DNA of 64,000 nucleotides, taken from NCBI GenBank assembly GCA_905221605.1, contig CAJNDS010000825.1, forward strand, positions 1 through 64,000, in the 5' to 3' direction. The notes beneath the pieces were generated by a model. It was not told where the DNA came from, searched no databases, and saw only the letters and a program-made list of their open reading frames with translations. Positions 48,182 through 59,017 of this stretch are shown here, one piece after another; the stretch's first letter is position 1; each line of letters begins with the position of its first letter. This DNA is from Symbiodinium natans (taxonomy: Eukaryota; Sar; Dinophyceae; Suessiales; Symbiodiniaceae). A program made the translations under genes and the position numbers.

Positions 48182-49855
48182 AACTAAGTGAGGGGTCGCT
48201 TCCGTCGAGCGACAGACCCCGAACGCTCGGCCGAGGGCCTTACAGCCCGAGCGCCCAAGCGAAAAGAGAAACGGAAAAGGTGAGGGTTAAGCCTCACCGT
48301 CTGTCCTGGACAGGCCAACGGACATCGGCCTTTTTTACGACAACGTCAGTACTCGGCTCAGGGATGGCCGGCAGGGTTTGCCGGGCCCCCCTCCCCGGCG
48401 GCCCCTGGCTTGTGGTGGCTGGATTCCTGGAGCAGGAGGCTGGCCAGGGGTTGAGGCAGGCAGGTTGCTCATTTCGCGGGGCCAAGAGCAAGGGTCCCCC
48501 CAACCAAGGGTGCCCCGAACCCCCCCACGCCAAGGGCCCCGGCCAAGACCGAGGAGCAAGGACACCCCCTCCAAGTGGCTTCGAGCCCCCAGACCAAGAA
48601 CCCCCAGACCCAAGAAGGGCACCCCCAACCAAGGGCCCCTGGGCCAACCCCTTCAGGGCGGACCAACAGGGCCTGGAAGGGCCCGGGTTCAGGGAAGGGC
48701 CCGGCGCCAAAGGGCCGTACCATCCAATGAAGAATGTTTTTTTTTTACTGGAATGGATGGTTTTGCGCGCCCCTCCATTGTACACCAGAAGCGCCAGGGA
48801 AGCCCAGGAAGCCCCCAACAGGCACCAAGAGCCACCAAAAGGCTTCAAAAGCTTAAAAGGCCCCCTAAAAGAAGGGCACAAGATTTGTCCGTGCCCGCAA
48901 TGAAAAATGCGATTTTTGAATATTGAAGATGGTTTTAGGCACCCCTGCCCGCAATGAAACATGTTATTTTTTAGTACTGAACTCGATGGTTTTGGGCACC
49001 CCTCCATTTCACCCGAAAAGGACCAGGAAAGCCCAGGAAACCCCCAAATCAGCAAGGGCCTCTACGGGCCCTGACGTGCCGAAGGCCCGAAAAGGGCCGA
49101 GTACCCCGAACCCCAGCTTAAACCCTAACACCGCAAAACCCTGCGAAGGCCTTCAAGCAAATAAGGGCCTCTACGGGCCCTAACGTGCCGAAGGCCCGAA
49201 AAGGGCCGAGGCTACCCCGAACCCCAGCTTAAACCCTAGCGATTGAAATACGCATTGGCGAAAAAAAACTAATAGGTTCCCTGACCTTCAAATGAATAAA
49301 GCCTCTACGGCCCCTGACACGCCGAAGGTCCGAACAGGGAACAGGGCGAGAGACCCCAAGAGCCACCAAAAGGCTTCAAAAGGCCCCTAAAAGAAGGGGA
49401 CGCCAGGATGCCCGTACCCGCAATGAAAACTGCGATTTTTTGGTACTGAAATCGATGGTTTTGGGCACCCCTTCATTTTACCCCGGAAGGGCCAGGAAAG
49501 CCCCCAGGCAGCCCCCAGGAAGCCCCCAAAAGGCCCCCAGAGGACCTTAAAGAAGGGGAATCCAGGAGCAGGCACAAAGGGTTTCCCTGACCTTCAAATA
49601 AATGAGGGCCTCTACGGGCCCTGACACGCCGCAGGCCCGAAAAGGGCCGAGGCTACCCCCAACCCCAGCTTCAACCCTAACAGCGCAACTTTAAAAACAT
49701 CAAAGCAAGCATCAGGGCACAAGAAAATACAAATTCCATAAACCCTAAACCCTAATAGAGTATAGTTTGGGTGGCCGGGGTGGGTTGACGGGCAACGCGA
49801 GCGCGCGGCCCGGGGTGTTTCACACCCGAGCGCGCGCCCTCCCCTGACACACCCT
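48182..49855 (+). mobile_element. ~1.7 kb dispersed repeat, copy 2
   Basis: Same order of modules as 18,679-20,580: the hairpin head is nearly identical, the GGCC-rich body is diverged, and the gggcctctacgggccct / ccgaaggcccgaaaagggcc blocks and the gcgagcgcgc tail are nearly identical. It is shorter because inner blocks differ in number. CCCTAAA follows the tail in both copies. Confidence 0.75.
48187..48336 (+). ncRNA. Candidate structured RNA, second copy
   Basis: It keeps the same hairpins as 18,684-18,832 with only a few changes and TTTTTT at 48,331-48,336. Preservation of stems here contrasts with the diverged body just downstream. Confidence 0.35.
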
Positions 49856-50090
49856 AAACCCTAAACCCTAAACCCTAAACCCTAAACCCTAAACCCTAAA
49901 CCCTAAACCCTAAACCCTAAACCCTAAACCCTAAACCCAAAACCCTAAACCCTAAACCCTAAAAACCCTAAACCCTAAACCCTAAACCCTAAACCCTAAA
50001 CCCTAAACCCTAAACCCTAAACCCTAAACCCTAAACCCTAAACCCTAAACCCTAAACCCTAAACCCTAAACCCTAAACCCTAAACCCCAC
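49856..50090. repeat. Long CCCTAAA run
   Basis: More than thirty nearly perfect heptamers end at an island that begins with CACAAG. Confidence 0.95.
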
Positions 50091-50093
50091 AAG

Positions 50094-50180
50094 AAGGGTT
50101 GCTGGGCTCAGCAGGTAATGGACAGCGCGTTTCGCAGGGCTCTAAACACCGCAGCAGCAGATCTGAGAACGTCCAGCAGG
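50094..50180 (+). CDS. Exon-like island, 29 codons, phase 0-0
   Basis: It lies between a CCCTAAA run ending CACAAG and AGCAGG|GTTTAGGG. It reads KGCWAQQVMDSAFRRALNTA then AADLRTSSR. It fits the CCCTAAA...AG | exon | GTTTAGGG pattern exactly. Confidence 0.5.
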
Positions 50181-50340
50181 GTTTAGGGTTTAGGGTTTAG
50201 GGTTTAGGGTTTAGGGTTTAGGGTTTAGGGTTTAGGGTTTAGGGTTTTTTCAGTGTAGGGTGTAGGGTGTAGGGTGTAGGGTCTAGGGTCTAGGGTCTAG
50301 GGTGTAGGGTGTAGGGTGTAGGGTGTAGGGTGTAGGGCTT
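50181..50340. repeat. TTTAGGG run turning into TGTAGGG variant run
   Basis: About nine TTTAGGG units are followed by homogeneous TGTAGGG and TCTAGGG units. Confidence 0.95.
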
Positions 50341-50372
50341 AGGGGTATGCCCCAAACTCAGATTCATCTCAG

Positions 50373-51664
50373 GAGACGCCTACTAGGACACAGCGGCGTC
50401 CAGACGAAAAAGGAGAAGAAGGAGATGTGGCCGTACCAGGCGCTAGAAAGAAGCGCGTCTTGCTACTTGAGCTTGATAAAAAAAACTTGTTTCGTGGAGT
50501 CGAAGATCTGCAAGATCGGGGAGATATTTTTCTCACTGTGTCTTGCTTACGAAAAGAACGCAAACCACGCGATACCACAGTATACAATGTCCTCCTCCTT
50601 TTTTTTCAGCTGTTCAAACGGACCTGAGGTTGAGGGGGGTGCAGCAGGCACGGCGACCGCGCGAGGCCCTGCGAGGCCCAAGATATCATGCCTGCATTGG
50701 CTGCAGAAACTTGGTGCTGAAATCACAAGAGGCCCGGACGTAGAAAGAGGTTCTGTAGGCACGGTGGTGACCATCTTCGGGGGGGTTTGGCACAAGCTCC
50801 CACTTGCAGGGTCTTGTCCTGTGCTCGCAAGAGGTCGCCAGTTTGGACGATGCCATTGACCTGCACATCAGTTTGGTTCGCATCCGGCAGCAGATTCTGT
50901 CAAAACTCGACAGTGGCACTCCTGGCTGCCAAGCTTTGAAGGAGGCTGTGGAAGCTGTTGTGCAGGAAAGAAAGGATGCAGCCGCTTTCCCCCTTCGACT
51001 GGCTTTCCGAGTTTTGTTCGGGCACAACAACACTTCAAAGACCATGCGATCCGCCTGCCAGATTGGACCGGTATGGGAGGAACTAATGCAGCACAGAGAA
51101 ATGCAGAAGAGGAAACGGGAAGACCAGGCTCGTGCGAGACAGCTGAAAATGGACAAGAGGAGGCAGGAGATCCAGCGTCGGCGGACGGCCCGACTGGCGC
51201 GCCGCAAGGAAACCGCAACCCGCAAGCGCCAACGTGCCTAAAAGCTCAAGGCCAAGACAGAGGCCAGGCGCTCCAAGCGGCATGCAGCAGAGTTGAAGCG
51301 AACAGCGGCGCGCCGCGCAAAAGTTCAGCGGCTGCGGCAGCACGCGCTCAGGCAGCTGAAGCAGCTGCAAGCTGACAGGTGCAAGCGGCAGCGGGCTTCC
51401 CGCCGGAAATGGGGTCTTGCGGCTTTGCCACCAGGGCTGCAAATCGTGAGTTTCCGGGGACAAGACGACGCTGTGTGTGCGGAGCTCAAGCTTCAAGATG
51501 GCTCTCTCGTGTCTGGCCCCTTCCGCTTCTGCCTCAAAGATGCGCAGCGCGACCTGGATGAGCTCCGCAAGAGACAGAAGAAGTCTGGTGATCAGGCAGC
51601 ACTGGAGGAGTTAAGGCGCAGGGACCTGAACGCCATGGCGCGGCTGCTGCAGAAAGGGCCATGA
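50373..51664 (+). pseudogene. Arg/Lys-rich protein gene, three probable exons, in-frame TAA
   Basis: Exon 1 (from 50,373, after ttcatctcag) reads RTQRRPDEKGEEGDVAVPGA, then KKRVLLLELDKKNLFRGVED. Exon 2 follows a strong acceptor (cctccttttttttcag, 50,609). Exon 3 follows ctcccacttgcag (50,809) and is long: SLDDAIDLHISLVRIRQQIL, then a basic coiled coil. TAA at 51,239-51,241 interrupts it, yet the same frame continues in the same style (KLKAKTEARRSKRHAAELKR) to a C-terminal part LPPGLQIVSFRGQDDAVCAE ... RRRDLNAMARLLQKGP and stop at 51,662. Either a nonsense mutation, stop readthrough or a sequence error. No family is recognised; it may belong with the J-domain gene upstream. Confidence 0.55.
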
Positions 51665-51985
51665 ACTCGCCTTGCAACATTTCCAGCCTCCGAGCCTTGT
51701 GGCCGAAAGCGCTGCACGGACAAGGCCCACGAGGTCTCCCAGTTTTCCTTTGTGGGACATCCTGATCCTGGGTCAGCGTGGGACGATGGTTGCGACGTCT
51801 TGGTCCAGAATTGCCTGTAGTGGAGTGTTGCATCCTTTGCCACGGTGTGGCTAAGCACTCTGCGCACTCCTCTCGCCGTCTATGCCTCGGACAACGGCCC
51901 AACACAGCGCACCAAGTCAGGCACCTGGAAGCAATCGATGGGAAGGATGTCCTGCGAGAGTTCCAGCATCCAAGTTTCTTTTGCG
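51665..51985. other. 3' region after the Arg/Lys-rich gene
   Basis: Short overlapping frames only. It ends where a TTTAGGG run begins at 51,990. Confidence 0.35.
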
Positions 51986-52066
51986 GCGTTTAGGGTTTAG
52001 GGTTTAGGGTTTAGGGTTTAGGGTTTAGGGTTTAGGGTTTAGGGTTTAGGGTTTAGGGTTTAGGGC

Positions 52067-52132
52067 TGCTCCTTGGAGGCCAAGATCCCAGCCAAGCAGT
52101 GCATGAACCCTCCTAAAGCGCCCTCAGTTTGG
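52067..52132 (+). CDS. Exon-like island between two TTTAGGG runs
   Basis: It reads CSLEAKIPAKQCMNPPKAPS then V, ending near CCTCAG before GTTTGGGGTTTAGGG. Short; modest support. Confidence 0.3.
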
Positions 52133-52209
52133 GGTTTAGGGTTTAGGGTTTAGGGTTGAGGGTTTAGGGTTTAGGGTTTAGGGTTTAGGGCTTAGGGATG
52201 CTTAGGGTG

Positions 52210-53400
52210 TCACGCCACCGGCTTAGGGATCTTTGGGAATAACTGCTATTTTTTTTTGGGTACGATCATTCCAAAGAAACAGCTAAGATTATAATTTTTG
52301 CTCGGGTACTAAGATAAGTAGAGCCGGTAGCAAGTCATATAGAATCTATATAGACACAGCCTGAAGACTGCATTTGTCTACACAGGATCGAGAGTCTGAC
52401 GATGGCATTGAATAGCTGCACTCTCCAGCAATTACCATGACAGAGCAGCTTGAATATGTCCAGCTGTGTACTCTAAACCTAAACTACCCTAAACCCCAAA
52501 CCCCAAACCCCAAACCCTAAGCCCTAAGCCCTAAACCCTAAACCCTAAACCCTAAACCCTAAACCCTAAACCCTAAACCCTAAACCCCAAACCCTAAACC
52601 CTAAACCCTAAAGCCCCATAAGGCAGTTGCTGATGCCCCACGGCCCCTGTCCGGTTCATGGGAACCTAGGTTCCAAGCCGCGGAGTTGGGATTCCAAAGC
52701 CTGAACCCGAAGCCCCGAGTACCAGTGTATTATGGTACTGTTGCATGATAGTACTTCAGTATTACTTGTAGTATTATATTAGAGTACTATACTATTTGGC
52801 AATTGTAGTACTAGGGTCTTCTAGCGAAACTCTCGTCGCTTCTGGACTTCTGGGGTCACGAAATGCGAGACTCTCGTCGCTTTTGGACTCTTGGGGTCGC
52901 AAGATGGTTCTCCAAAGGCCTAAACCCTAAACCCTGAACCCTGAACCCTGAACCCTAAACCCTAAACCCTAAACCCTAAACCCTAAACCCTAAACCCTAA
53001 GCCCTAAACCCTAAACACCCCAAACTCCAAACCCCAAACCCTAAACCCCAAACCCTAAACCCTAAACCCTCAACCCTAAACCCGAAACCCTAAACCCTAA
53101 ACCCTAAGCCCTAAACTCCAAACCCTAAACCCTTGCGTTTGTGTGTGTGTGTGTGTGTGTTTGGGGTTGTTTTCTTGTTTGCTGTGGATCTTGGAGTCTT
53201 TTCGGAACGTCCCTCTGCTTGTTGCTAAGATGCGAGAGCATCTGATCGTACAACCTCCTGCCACCTGATCCTTGCATGAGCGGTTTAGGGTTTAGGGTTT
53301 AGGGTTTTGGGTTTTGGGTCTCTCTAAAATTCCCTGGTAGAAAGCCAGTCAGGCAAGGAGAATTAAGCCACAAGTAGAAGCTCATGTTTGCCTTACCCTG
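52210..53400. other. Spacer upstream of the phosphatase gene
   Basis: It contains unique AT-leaning sequence (52,230-52,480), CCCTAAA runs (52,490-52,615 and 52,920-53,130), a ~43 bp tandem pair with gcgaaactctcgtcgcttct (52,825-52,905), a (GT)n run at 53,140-53,160 and TTTAGGG at 53,283-53,305. No gene is recognised. Confidence 0.5.
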
Positions 53401-53445
53401 ATTTTACCCTGATCTTTGTATGGCACTACAGCATCCGGTTCAGCC

Positions 53446-54291
53446 ATGACCACCACGGTTTTCCTGATCCGTCATGGAGATCGTTACGACTATGAGATCG
53501 GGAAGGAAGCGTGGCAGGCTCGCTGCAGCGGTGCTGCGTATCTGAAGCCAAGTGATCCACCCCTGTCGGCACTGGGCCACCAGCAGGCTCGTGACCTTGC
53601 TGCTCACCTGAAACAAGAGCAAATTGAAGCCATCTTGGTTTCGCCATATCTGCGTGCTCTTCAAACTGCACAGCCTCTTGCACAAGTAACGGGGTTGCCG
53701 CTCTTGGTCGACTTCGCCATCGCGGAGTCTCATCAACTCCCTTCCGTACTGCCAAGAGTCCAGATGCGTCTGCCCTATTTTCCAGAGATTGACGAAACGT
53801 ATGTGCCGATGTTTTCGACGGTTGTGACCGAAGGTAGCGATGGACAGGAGCCTAACAGAGAGCCACGCGTGGAGCACATGCGGCGGATGCTATACGTCGC
53901 CAACCAGCTGCAAGAGAGTCCTTTGCTTGCTGGCAGACGGGTTGCCCTCGTGACTCACGCAGCGAGTGTGGCTCTACTCTCTGCCTTGCGCCGAGAACCA
54001 TTGGAGAAAGCAGGGAAGCTAGCACCCTGCGGCGTATGCAGATTTACTTTAGAGCCAGCTGGCAGGGTAACCGTCGTAGCTCAAGGCGATGATGTTTCTG
54101 CATACACCAAGTCATCTCCATCAACGAGAGCATGGGGATTTTCTGACAGCAATGAACCTTTGGATTCTACCGAGGAACTTTGGAAGCAGGCTCTGGAGCT
54201 GGGACCTACGGATATCACCTCACTGCCGCTGACAGTGCCAGCCGAGGCTGCTGAGACATGCTCTGATGTGTACGAGCCAGAGAGCCTCTGA
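53446..54291 (+). CDS. Histidine phosphatase (phosphoglycerate mutase-like) superfamily protein
   Basis: The 281-codon frame starts at ATG 53,446, just before the catalytic motif. VFLIRHGDR gives the R-H-G box with phospho-acceptor His10. SPYLRALQTAQPL carries the second substrate-binding Arg, AIAESHQLP a likely acid Glu (residue 94), and LVTHAASVALL the second catalytic His171. The length suits small metazoan-STS/fungal-type members. The C-terminal 60 residues are Ser/Glu-rich and unrelated to the core. Substrate unknown. It is intact and apparently without introns, unlike the fragmented islands upstream. Confidence 0.85.
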   Translation: MTTTVFLIRHGDRYDYEIGKEAWQARCSGAAYLKPSDPPLSALGHQQARDLAAHLKQEQIEAILVSPYLRALQTAQPLAQVTGLPLLVDFAIAESHQLPSVLPRVQMRLPYFPEIDETYVPMFSTVVTEGSDGQEPNREPRVEHMRRMLYVANQLQESPLLAGRRVALVTHAASVALLSALRREPLEKAGKLAPCGVCRFTLEPAGRVTVVAQGDDVSAYTKSSPSTRAWGFSDSNEPLDSTEELWKQALELGPTDITSLPLTVPAEAAETCSDVYEPESL

Positions 54292-54439
54292 GCATGTCGG
54301 TTCGGTCTTGTGGAGCTGGTGCATAGTGTCGCTCTCTCAGGCAAACTTCAAGCGCACTTTCGCTCGCTTCTTGACTGTGGAAATGGCATTGTGTGGTGCA
54401 TGAACTTAAACCGGTTGTTCCGCGAGCTTCCGATCTCAT

Positions 54440-55127
54440 ACATGTGTATACCTCATATACATATACATATATACATATATATATATACTATTTTGCTTGT
54501 TGCTTGTAGCGAGCGAATGCGGGGCCGCTGCTTGATGAACATAAGTTATTCTTTTTTAGATCTTTTAATTGGGTTGTCGGGCTGATCCAATGGGCTGAGA
54601 ATAATATTATACAAAGGATACATAATTAATTGGACGAATTGATATTCGATTTGTCCGAATGGAGGGGTTGGATACAAGATTCAATCTTAGATTATCTGTG
54701 TCTTGGAATGGGGAGAGGAGTATAAGTCTTCTAATTCTGAATTGATATATATAAATTGATATATATAAATCTGATTTGATATATTAGTTGGTATTTCTGC
54801 TATCTCCAATGGAATTTTGGACACAAATTATTTCTATCGAATTGTAGAATTTTTCAACTCTGAGATTGAAGACATACTAGATATGTTCAAAATTATGGAT
54901 GAGAAATTTATGTTCCCAGAAATACGAATTGAATGTCGAAATAAAGATTTATGAGATGATTTCTACCCACATAAAATATTAAAATCATCTCATATATCTT
55001 GATTCCGAAATCTACTTGAATTTGATCTAGATGATTTTGAAGATGAATCCGATTAGATTCTCCTTTAGATTAGTGCTTGAATTTGCCAGATGGTGCAAGC
55101 GATTTCTACGCCCAAAAGCACTAATCT
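54440..55127. other. AT-rich spacer, start of a compositionally distinct region
   Basis: After a short (CATATA)n run at 54,455-54,487 the sequence becomes visibly AT-rich, with ATATATAAATTG repeats near 54,745-54,785. No telomere-type heptamer runs occur from here to 64,000. No gene is recognised. Confidence 0.6.
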
Positions 55128-55639
55128 TTGAGATGCACCAAAGATTAGGAGAACTTCGAGTCTTCTGCTCGAAATTCCCCCTTCCGGCACGCAAGATTTA
55201 TGTTCGAAAAATGCCAATTAATTCATTCTAAAATGAATCCAATTTATTGGATCTCCATTCTCGAAGTTCACGACCAAAATAAGAAAGTTCTCAATCTGGG
55301 TCCCCGCACCCCCACATTGAAAAAACCCACCACCACCCCGAATTACGCAGGGGAAAAGGGACCCAGAGCGCAAACAAAAGCCACCAACACAAGTCGTGAG
55401 CCGGAAGGTCCTAGAAATGAGATTCTTAATTCTTAATTGAATCAGTGCATCGGCGACAGCTGCCAAGCAATGGATGGCCAACGAGCAGCCAACGACATCA
55501 GCCGCGACTGCCTCAGACACATTTGAGAAGGAGACCTGGCCAGCGGTTTAAATTGTGCAAAGATCCAAAAATGTTTGGATAGCCCCCGGACCCGAGATGA
55601 AGCCCTCTTGCGCAACTCGCTGTCCCCGGATGGCAGCTT
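55128..55639 (-). repeat. Left arm of a ~510 bp inverted repeat (LINE tail)
   Basis: Its reverse complement matches 58,927-59,451 with scattered differences. On the minus strand it carries the end of a LINE-like coding frame and its 3' region (the same AADVVGCSLAIHCLAAVADA frame occurs in both arms). The arm ends at cagctt, where the plus-strand LINE frame continues. Confidence 0.85.
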
Positions 55640-57147
55640 ACTTCCGAACAGATCCCTCTTGGAAATCAAGCGTTTGGAAGAGCTGACCTAGCGTTTGTGG
55701 TGGCGTGCCGGGCCGTGGCGCCATTGGTTGAGGCTTTGGTCCCCGCCCGACCGGGCTACTCGAGATTGGGTTGGGCTCCTGCAATTCAGCGACTTGCGCA
55801 GATCTTCCCGAATTGGCAGTCTGAACTTGAGAATCCCGACATCAAACCGAAACAAAAGGAATTGATGGATGTCGTGATGCTCTCCTTCCATAAGGGTCTT
55901 GATGATATTTTTTCGGTTCAACACAAGCGAGTGCTCCGGGCGTTTGCCGCCCCATGGGCGGATGGATGGGTTCGAGCTATCCCAAGCCATGCCTTTGATA
56001 CATGGTTGTCTAATATTGCATTCCACGATATTCTTTCTATGCGACTTGGCAGACAGGTATTTGAAGGCGATATGGCATGTCCACGATGCCCCCAATCTCA
56101 GGATTCTTTTGGACACCACACGCTCGCTTGTCATATGCTTGGAGGAAAAACGGTCCTGCATAATATGATTCGGGACGAAATTTATCGGACTCTTCAGGGA
56201 GGGAAATTACAGTGCAAATTGGAACCCAATCATCTTCTCCCTGACTTGCCTGCTCAACGCCCGGCGGATATCTTGACTATCCCCACTGCTCTTTGTAGGC
56301 AATCTGTTTGGGGTCTGATGTCGAAGATTGCCCTTGATATCTCGATTGTTTCTCCTTTTCGGTCATCGGATCTGGGACGTGAAAGTTTGTCGGCTGCCAA
56401 AGCTCGGGCGGAGAACAAGCGTAGAGATCGTGCGACAGCTCAGAGATGTCATGCTCAGGGCGTAGGATTTTTTTTTTTAACCATCCCGACATACGAAGAC
56501 TTATAGATCGTCTTCGAGAGTTTCAGAAGAATCGAGTGAAGAGACGTATGCTCCCAAAAGCACCAATTAAGTATGCGTTCTCCCACAGAGACGAAAATAA
56601 TGAAGAGAGACTGCTGTAGCCTCGCAATGGACGGAGAGAGACTTGATGCTCGACCACATCCCAAAAGAATTAACCAGCGTCTCGGATGACCACAAAACAC
56701 CATCCACACGAGTCCTCAAATTCTCTTCCATGCATTCAAACGCCCACCACCACCCCGAATTAGAAAAGAACTTGGAGACTCGCGTCACGATCACAAGCAA
56801 ACCGAGACCCCAGCAAATGGCCACAGATTCAGCCAACTCAATCAAATCTTGGCTCATTCAATCGGCAATAATCCTACATAGGCGTAGGATTTGAACCATT
56901 GGTCTTTGAACATTCGGGAGGTTTGGAGCCGGAAGGGGATCGTCTTTTGATATCACTTTGTCGGGCAGCCGACGACAATCTTCTGCGTAAACCGGGGTCG
57001 ACGGGTCAACTCTTGAGACAACGCATCTCTTTCATTCTTCAGCAACACGGACACATTTGCTTACAACGAGCTAGAGATGGAAGCAAGGGCTCGCAATCCA
57101 CGTGGGATCTTTCCATCCAATTCCTCCAAATATATTCGGAGACATGA
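55640..57147 (+). pseudogene. C-terminal part of a non-LTR (LINE-like) retrotransposon ORF, split by an insertion
   Basis: The frame reads FGRADLAFVVACRAVAPLVE, a CxxC...HH...C zinc element (CPRCPQSQDSFGHHTLACHM) followed by HNMIRDE, then QRPADILTIP and ALDISIVSPF, AA..K helices and C..GVGF. This order is typical of LINE C-termini, with an endonuclease-like RPAD/D-I-SPF module. The frame breaks at 56,471 and resumes at 56,893 (PLVFEHSGGLEPEGDRLLIS) to TGA at 57,145. The RT core is missing upstream. Confidence 0.75.
56471..56880 (-). mobile_element. ~410 bp insertion with poly(A) tail and 12 bp target duplication
   Basis: GGCGTAGGATTT occurs at 56,459-56,470 and again at 56,881-56,892. The insert begins with about eight further T on the plus strand, that is a poly(A) tail on the minus strand. 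Deleting one duplication plus insert restores the LINE frame exactly. It contains cgcccaccaccaccccgaat and ctcccaaaagcaccaattaa, motifs dispersed elsewhere in 55-62.8 kb. It looks like a SINE or a 5'-truncated LINE tail. Confidence 0.8.
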
Positions 57148-58829
57148 TCAGGATTCCCCCGCGCAGATGGATGGAATGGTCTATTGATCTACGACTGAAC
57201 TTGCCAATGAATACTTGATATCTCATTTGATAGGAATGAGCTCGACTTAGTTTCTGAATTCATGGATTAGAGCAGAAGTCTCTTTTCTTCTGGGAGAATC
57301 CCTCTTTCGTTGTTTTGGTATCTCCGATCCACTGACGTCTTCCCTTAATTGGGGGTGGCGGCGGGTGCATTGCCCAAGCGTGGCTTGTTTCACTGTGGGA
57401 TTTCGTGAGTGGATGTTCTTTTCCCTTGTATGGGATTCTCTCGGTTTCAGAATGGATGAATCCAAAACTCAGGTTTCACTTCATTTCTTAATTGGTGCTT
57501 TTGGGAGCAGAAGTCTCTTGCATCCTTTTCGGATATACAGCTTGTAATCCCCGCTGAAGATCGAATGTTATCTGTGTCATACAATCGTGAAAATTCTCTC
57601 CCTGCCGTCGCCAAGAATTGGTCGACTATACGCTCTTGTAAGTCGTGGGTCAAAATGGATTGGTATATTATTTCTTGTTGAGTCAAATCTGGGAAGAAAG
57701 GAAACAGAGATTCGATTACGATTCTAATAATTTCTCTTTTAGCCCTAACATTTTTACAAGGAATAACTTAGCTAAGTCGGATTTCTTAGACAATAGTACG
57801 ATCTAAGTCCTAATTTATGAACCTCGGTCAAGAGAAAATAGAGAAGATCCCTTATGATTTTTGGATAGTAAGGAGGAGGCTAGGAAAAGATGGTATTGAT
57901 ATCTTTATGTTGTTGACGTCATCGTTGCTGCCGTAGTTGCTGCCCACGCCCCATCACGTTTGCGCTTCTGTGAGTCAATGTATATTGTCTTCTAAATAAG
58001 GGAAGCGGGTAGGGGGTTTTCTGGATGAGCCTCCTTTATATCTCTCTATCTGGTGACGTTCCTCGTATTCTCGTAATTCGGGGTTATGATGGATCTTTTC
58101 CCTTGAGATTACGAGGGATACTTGTGATTTTGTCTACTAGGAGGCTCTGATATAGTTCGTTTGATATGTCCGAGATATAAATCTTCTGGAGTGTCGATAT
58201 TTATTTGGTGCTTTTGGGAATAGAAGTCTCTCGTTATGATTTTTTCTAATCGAAAGAAAATGAAATTTGGATGAAATTGATTATATGGACGGTATATACG
58301 TCTTAATAATCATGAAAGCAAGAAGAATTTCGAATTCTCCAAGGCGCCTCGACGTGCTTAAAAATCCACCCCCACCCTCAATTATGAGGGAAAATCGAAG
58401 ATTCCCAAATTAAATGAATCAATAATGAGCAAAATATAGGATTTCAGAATATTAGAAAACACCAATACGAAGGCATAATATATATATATATTTATATTCA
58501 AATATCCGTTGCGTCCCCCCCCCCCTCTCCCCCGAATTAGAAAAGAATTTGGAGATTCGTATCACGAACATATCCGTCCTATTTCTCCGGTATAGGAGGC
58601 TTCTACTCCCAAAAGCACCAATTAATAAACAGAAAGTGAAATCCAGGAACCAATCCAAAATAAAAATATAATATAAATTTCGTTTTCTCTAAGATGTCCT
58701 CCATCCCCAATTACACAGGGCATCCCAGAAAGGCGAAAAGGGGAAGAGAGAAGACAAAGAGTCCATATTACAAAGGTAAAATCTCCTCACGAATACAAAT
58801 ATACAAGAGGACAACTCTTGTTGAAAAAC
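57148..58829. other. AT-rich region with LINE debris
   Basis: Minus-strand 57,541-57,605 repeats the LINE piece found at 58,868-58,930 on the plus strand (gaattttcacgattgtatga, ttcgatcttcagcggggatt). Short motifs ttaattggtgcttttgggag (57,486 and variants at 58,202 and 58,605) recur. No intact gene is present. Confidence 0.55.
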
Positions 58830-59017
58830 ATTTGCAAATTGTGTGATGAACAAACACACCGCAAGTCGGGAGAGAATTTTCACGATTGTATGACACGGAT
58901 AACATTCGATCTTCAGCGGGGATTACAAGCTGCCATCCGGGGACAGCGAGTTGCGCAGGAGGGCTTCATCTCGGGTCCGGGGGCTATCCAAACATTTTTG
59001 GATCTTTGCACAATTTA
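58830..59017 (+). pseudogene. LINE C-terminal tail fragment
   Basis: CMTRITFDLQRGLQAAIRGQ then RVAQEGFISGPGAIQTFLDL and a stop. The ISIDLQRGL tail at 61,615 is the same element family. It overlaps the start of the right inverted-repeat arm. Confidence 0.6.

Noticed and set aside
56881-56897. tRNA T-arm-like sequence (ggtt-caaatcc on the minus strand)
   Set aside because: It lies in the LINE coding frame and target duplication; no acceptor or anticodon stems fit around it.
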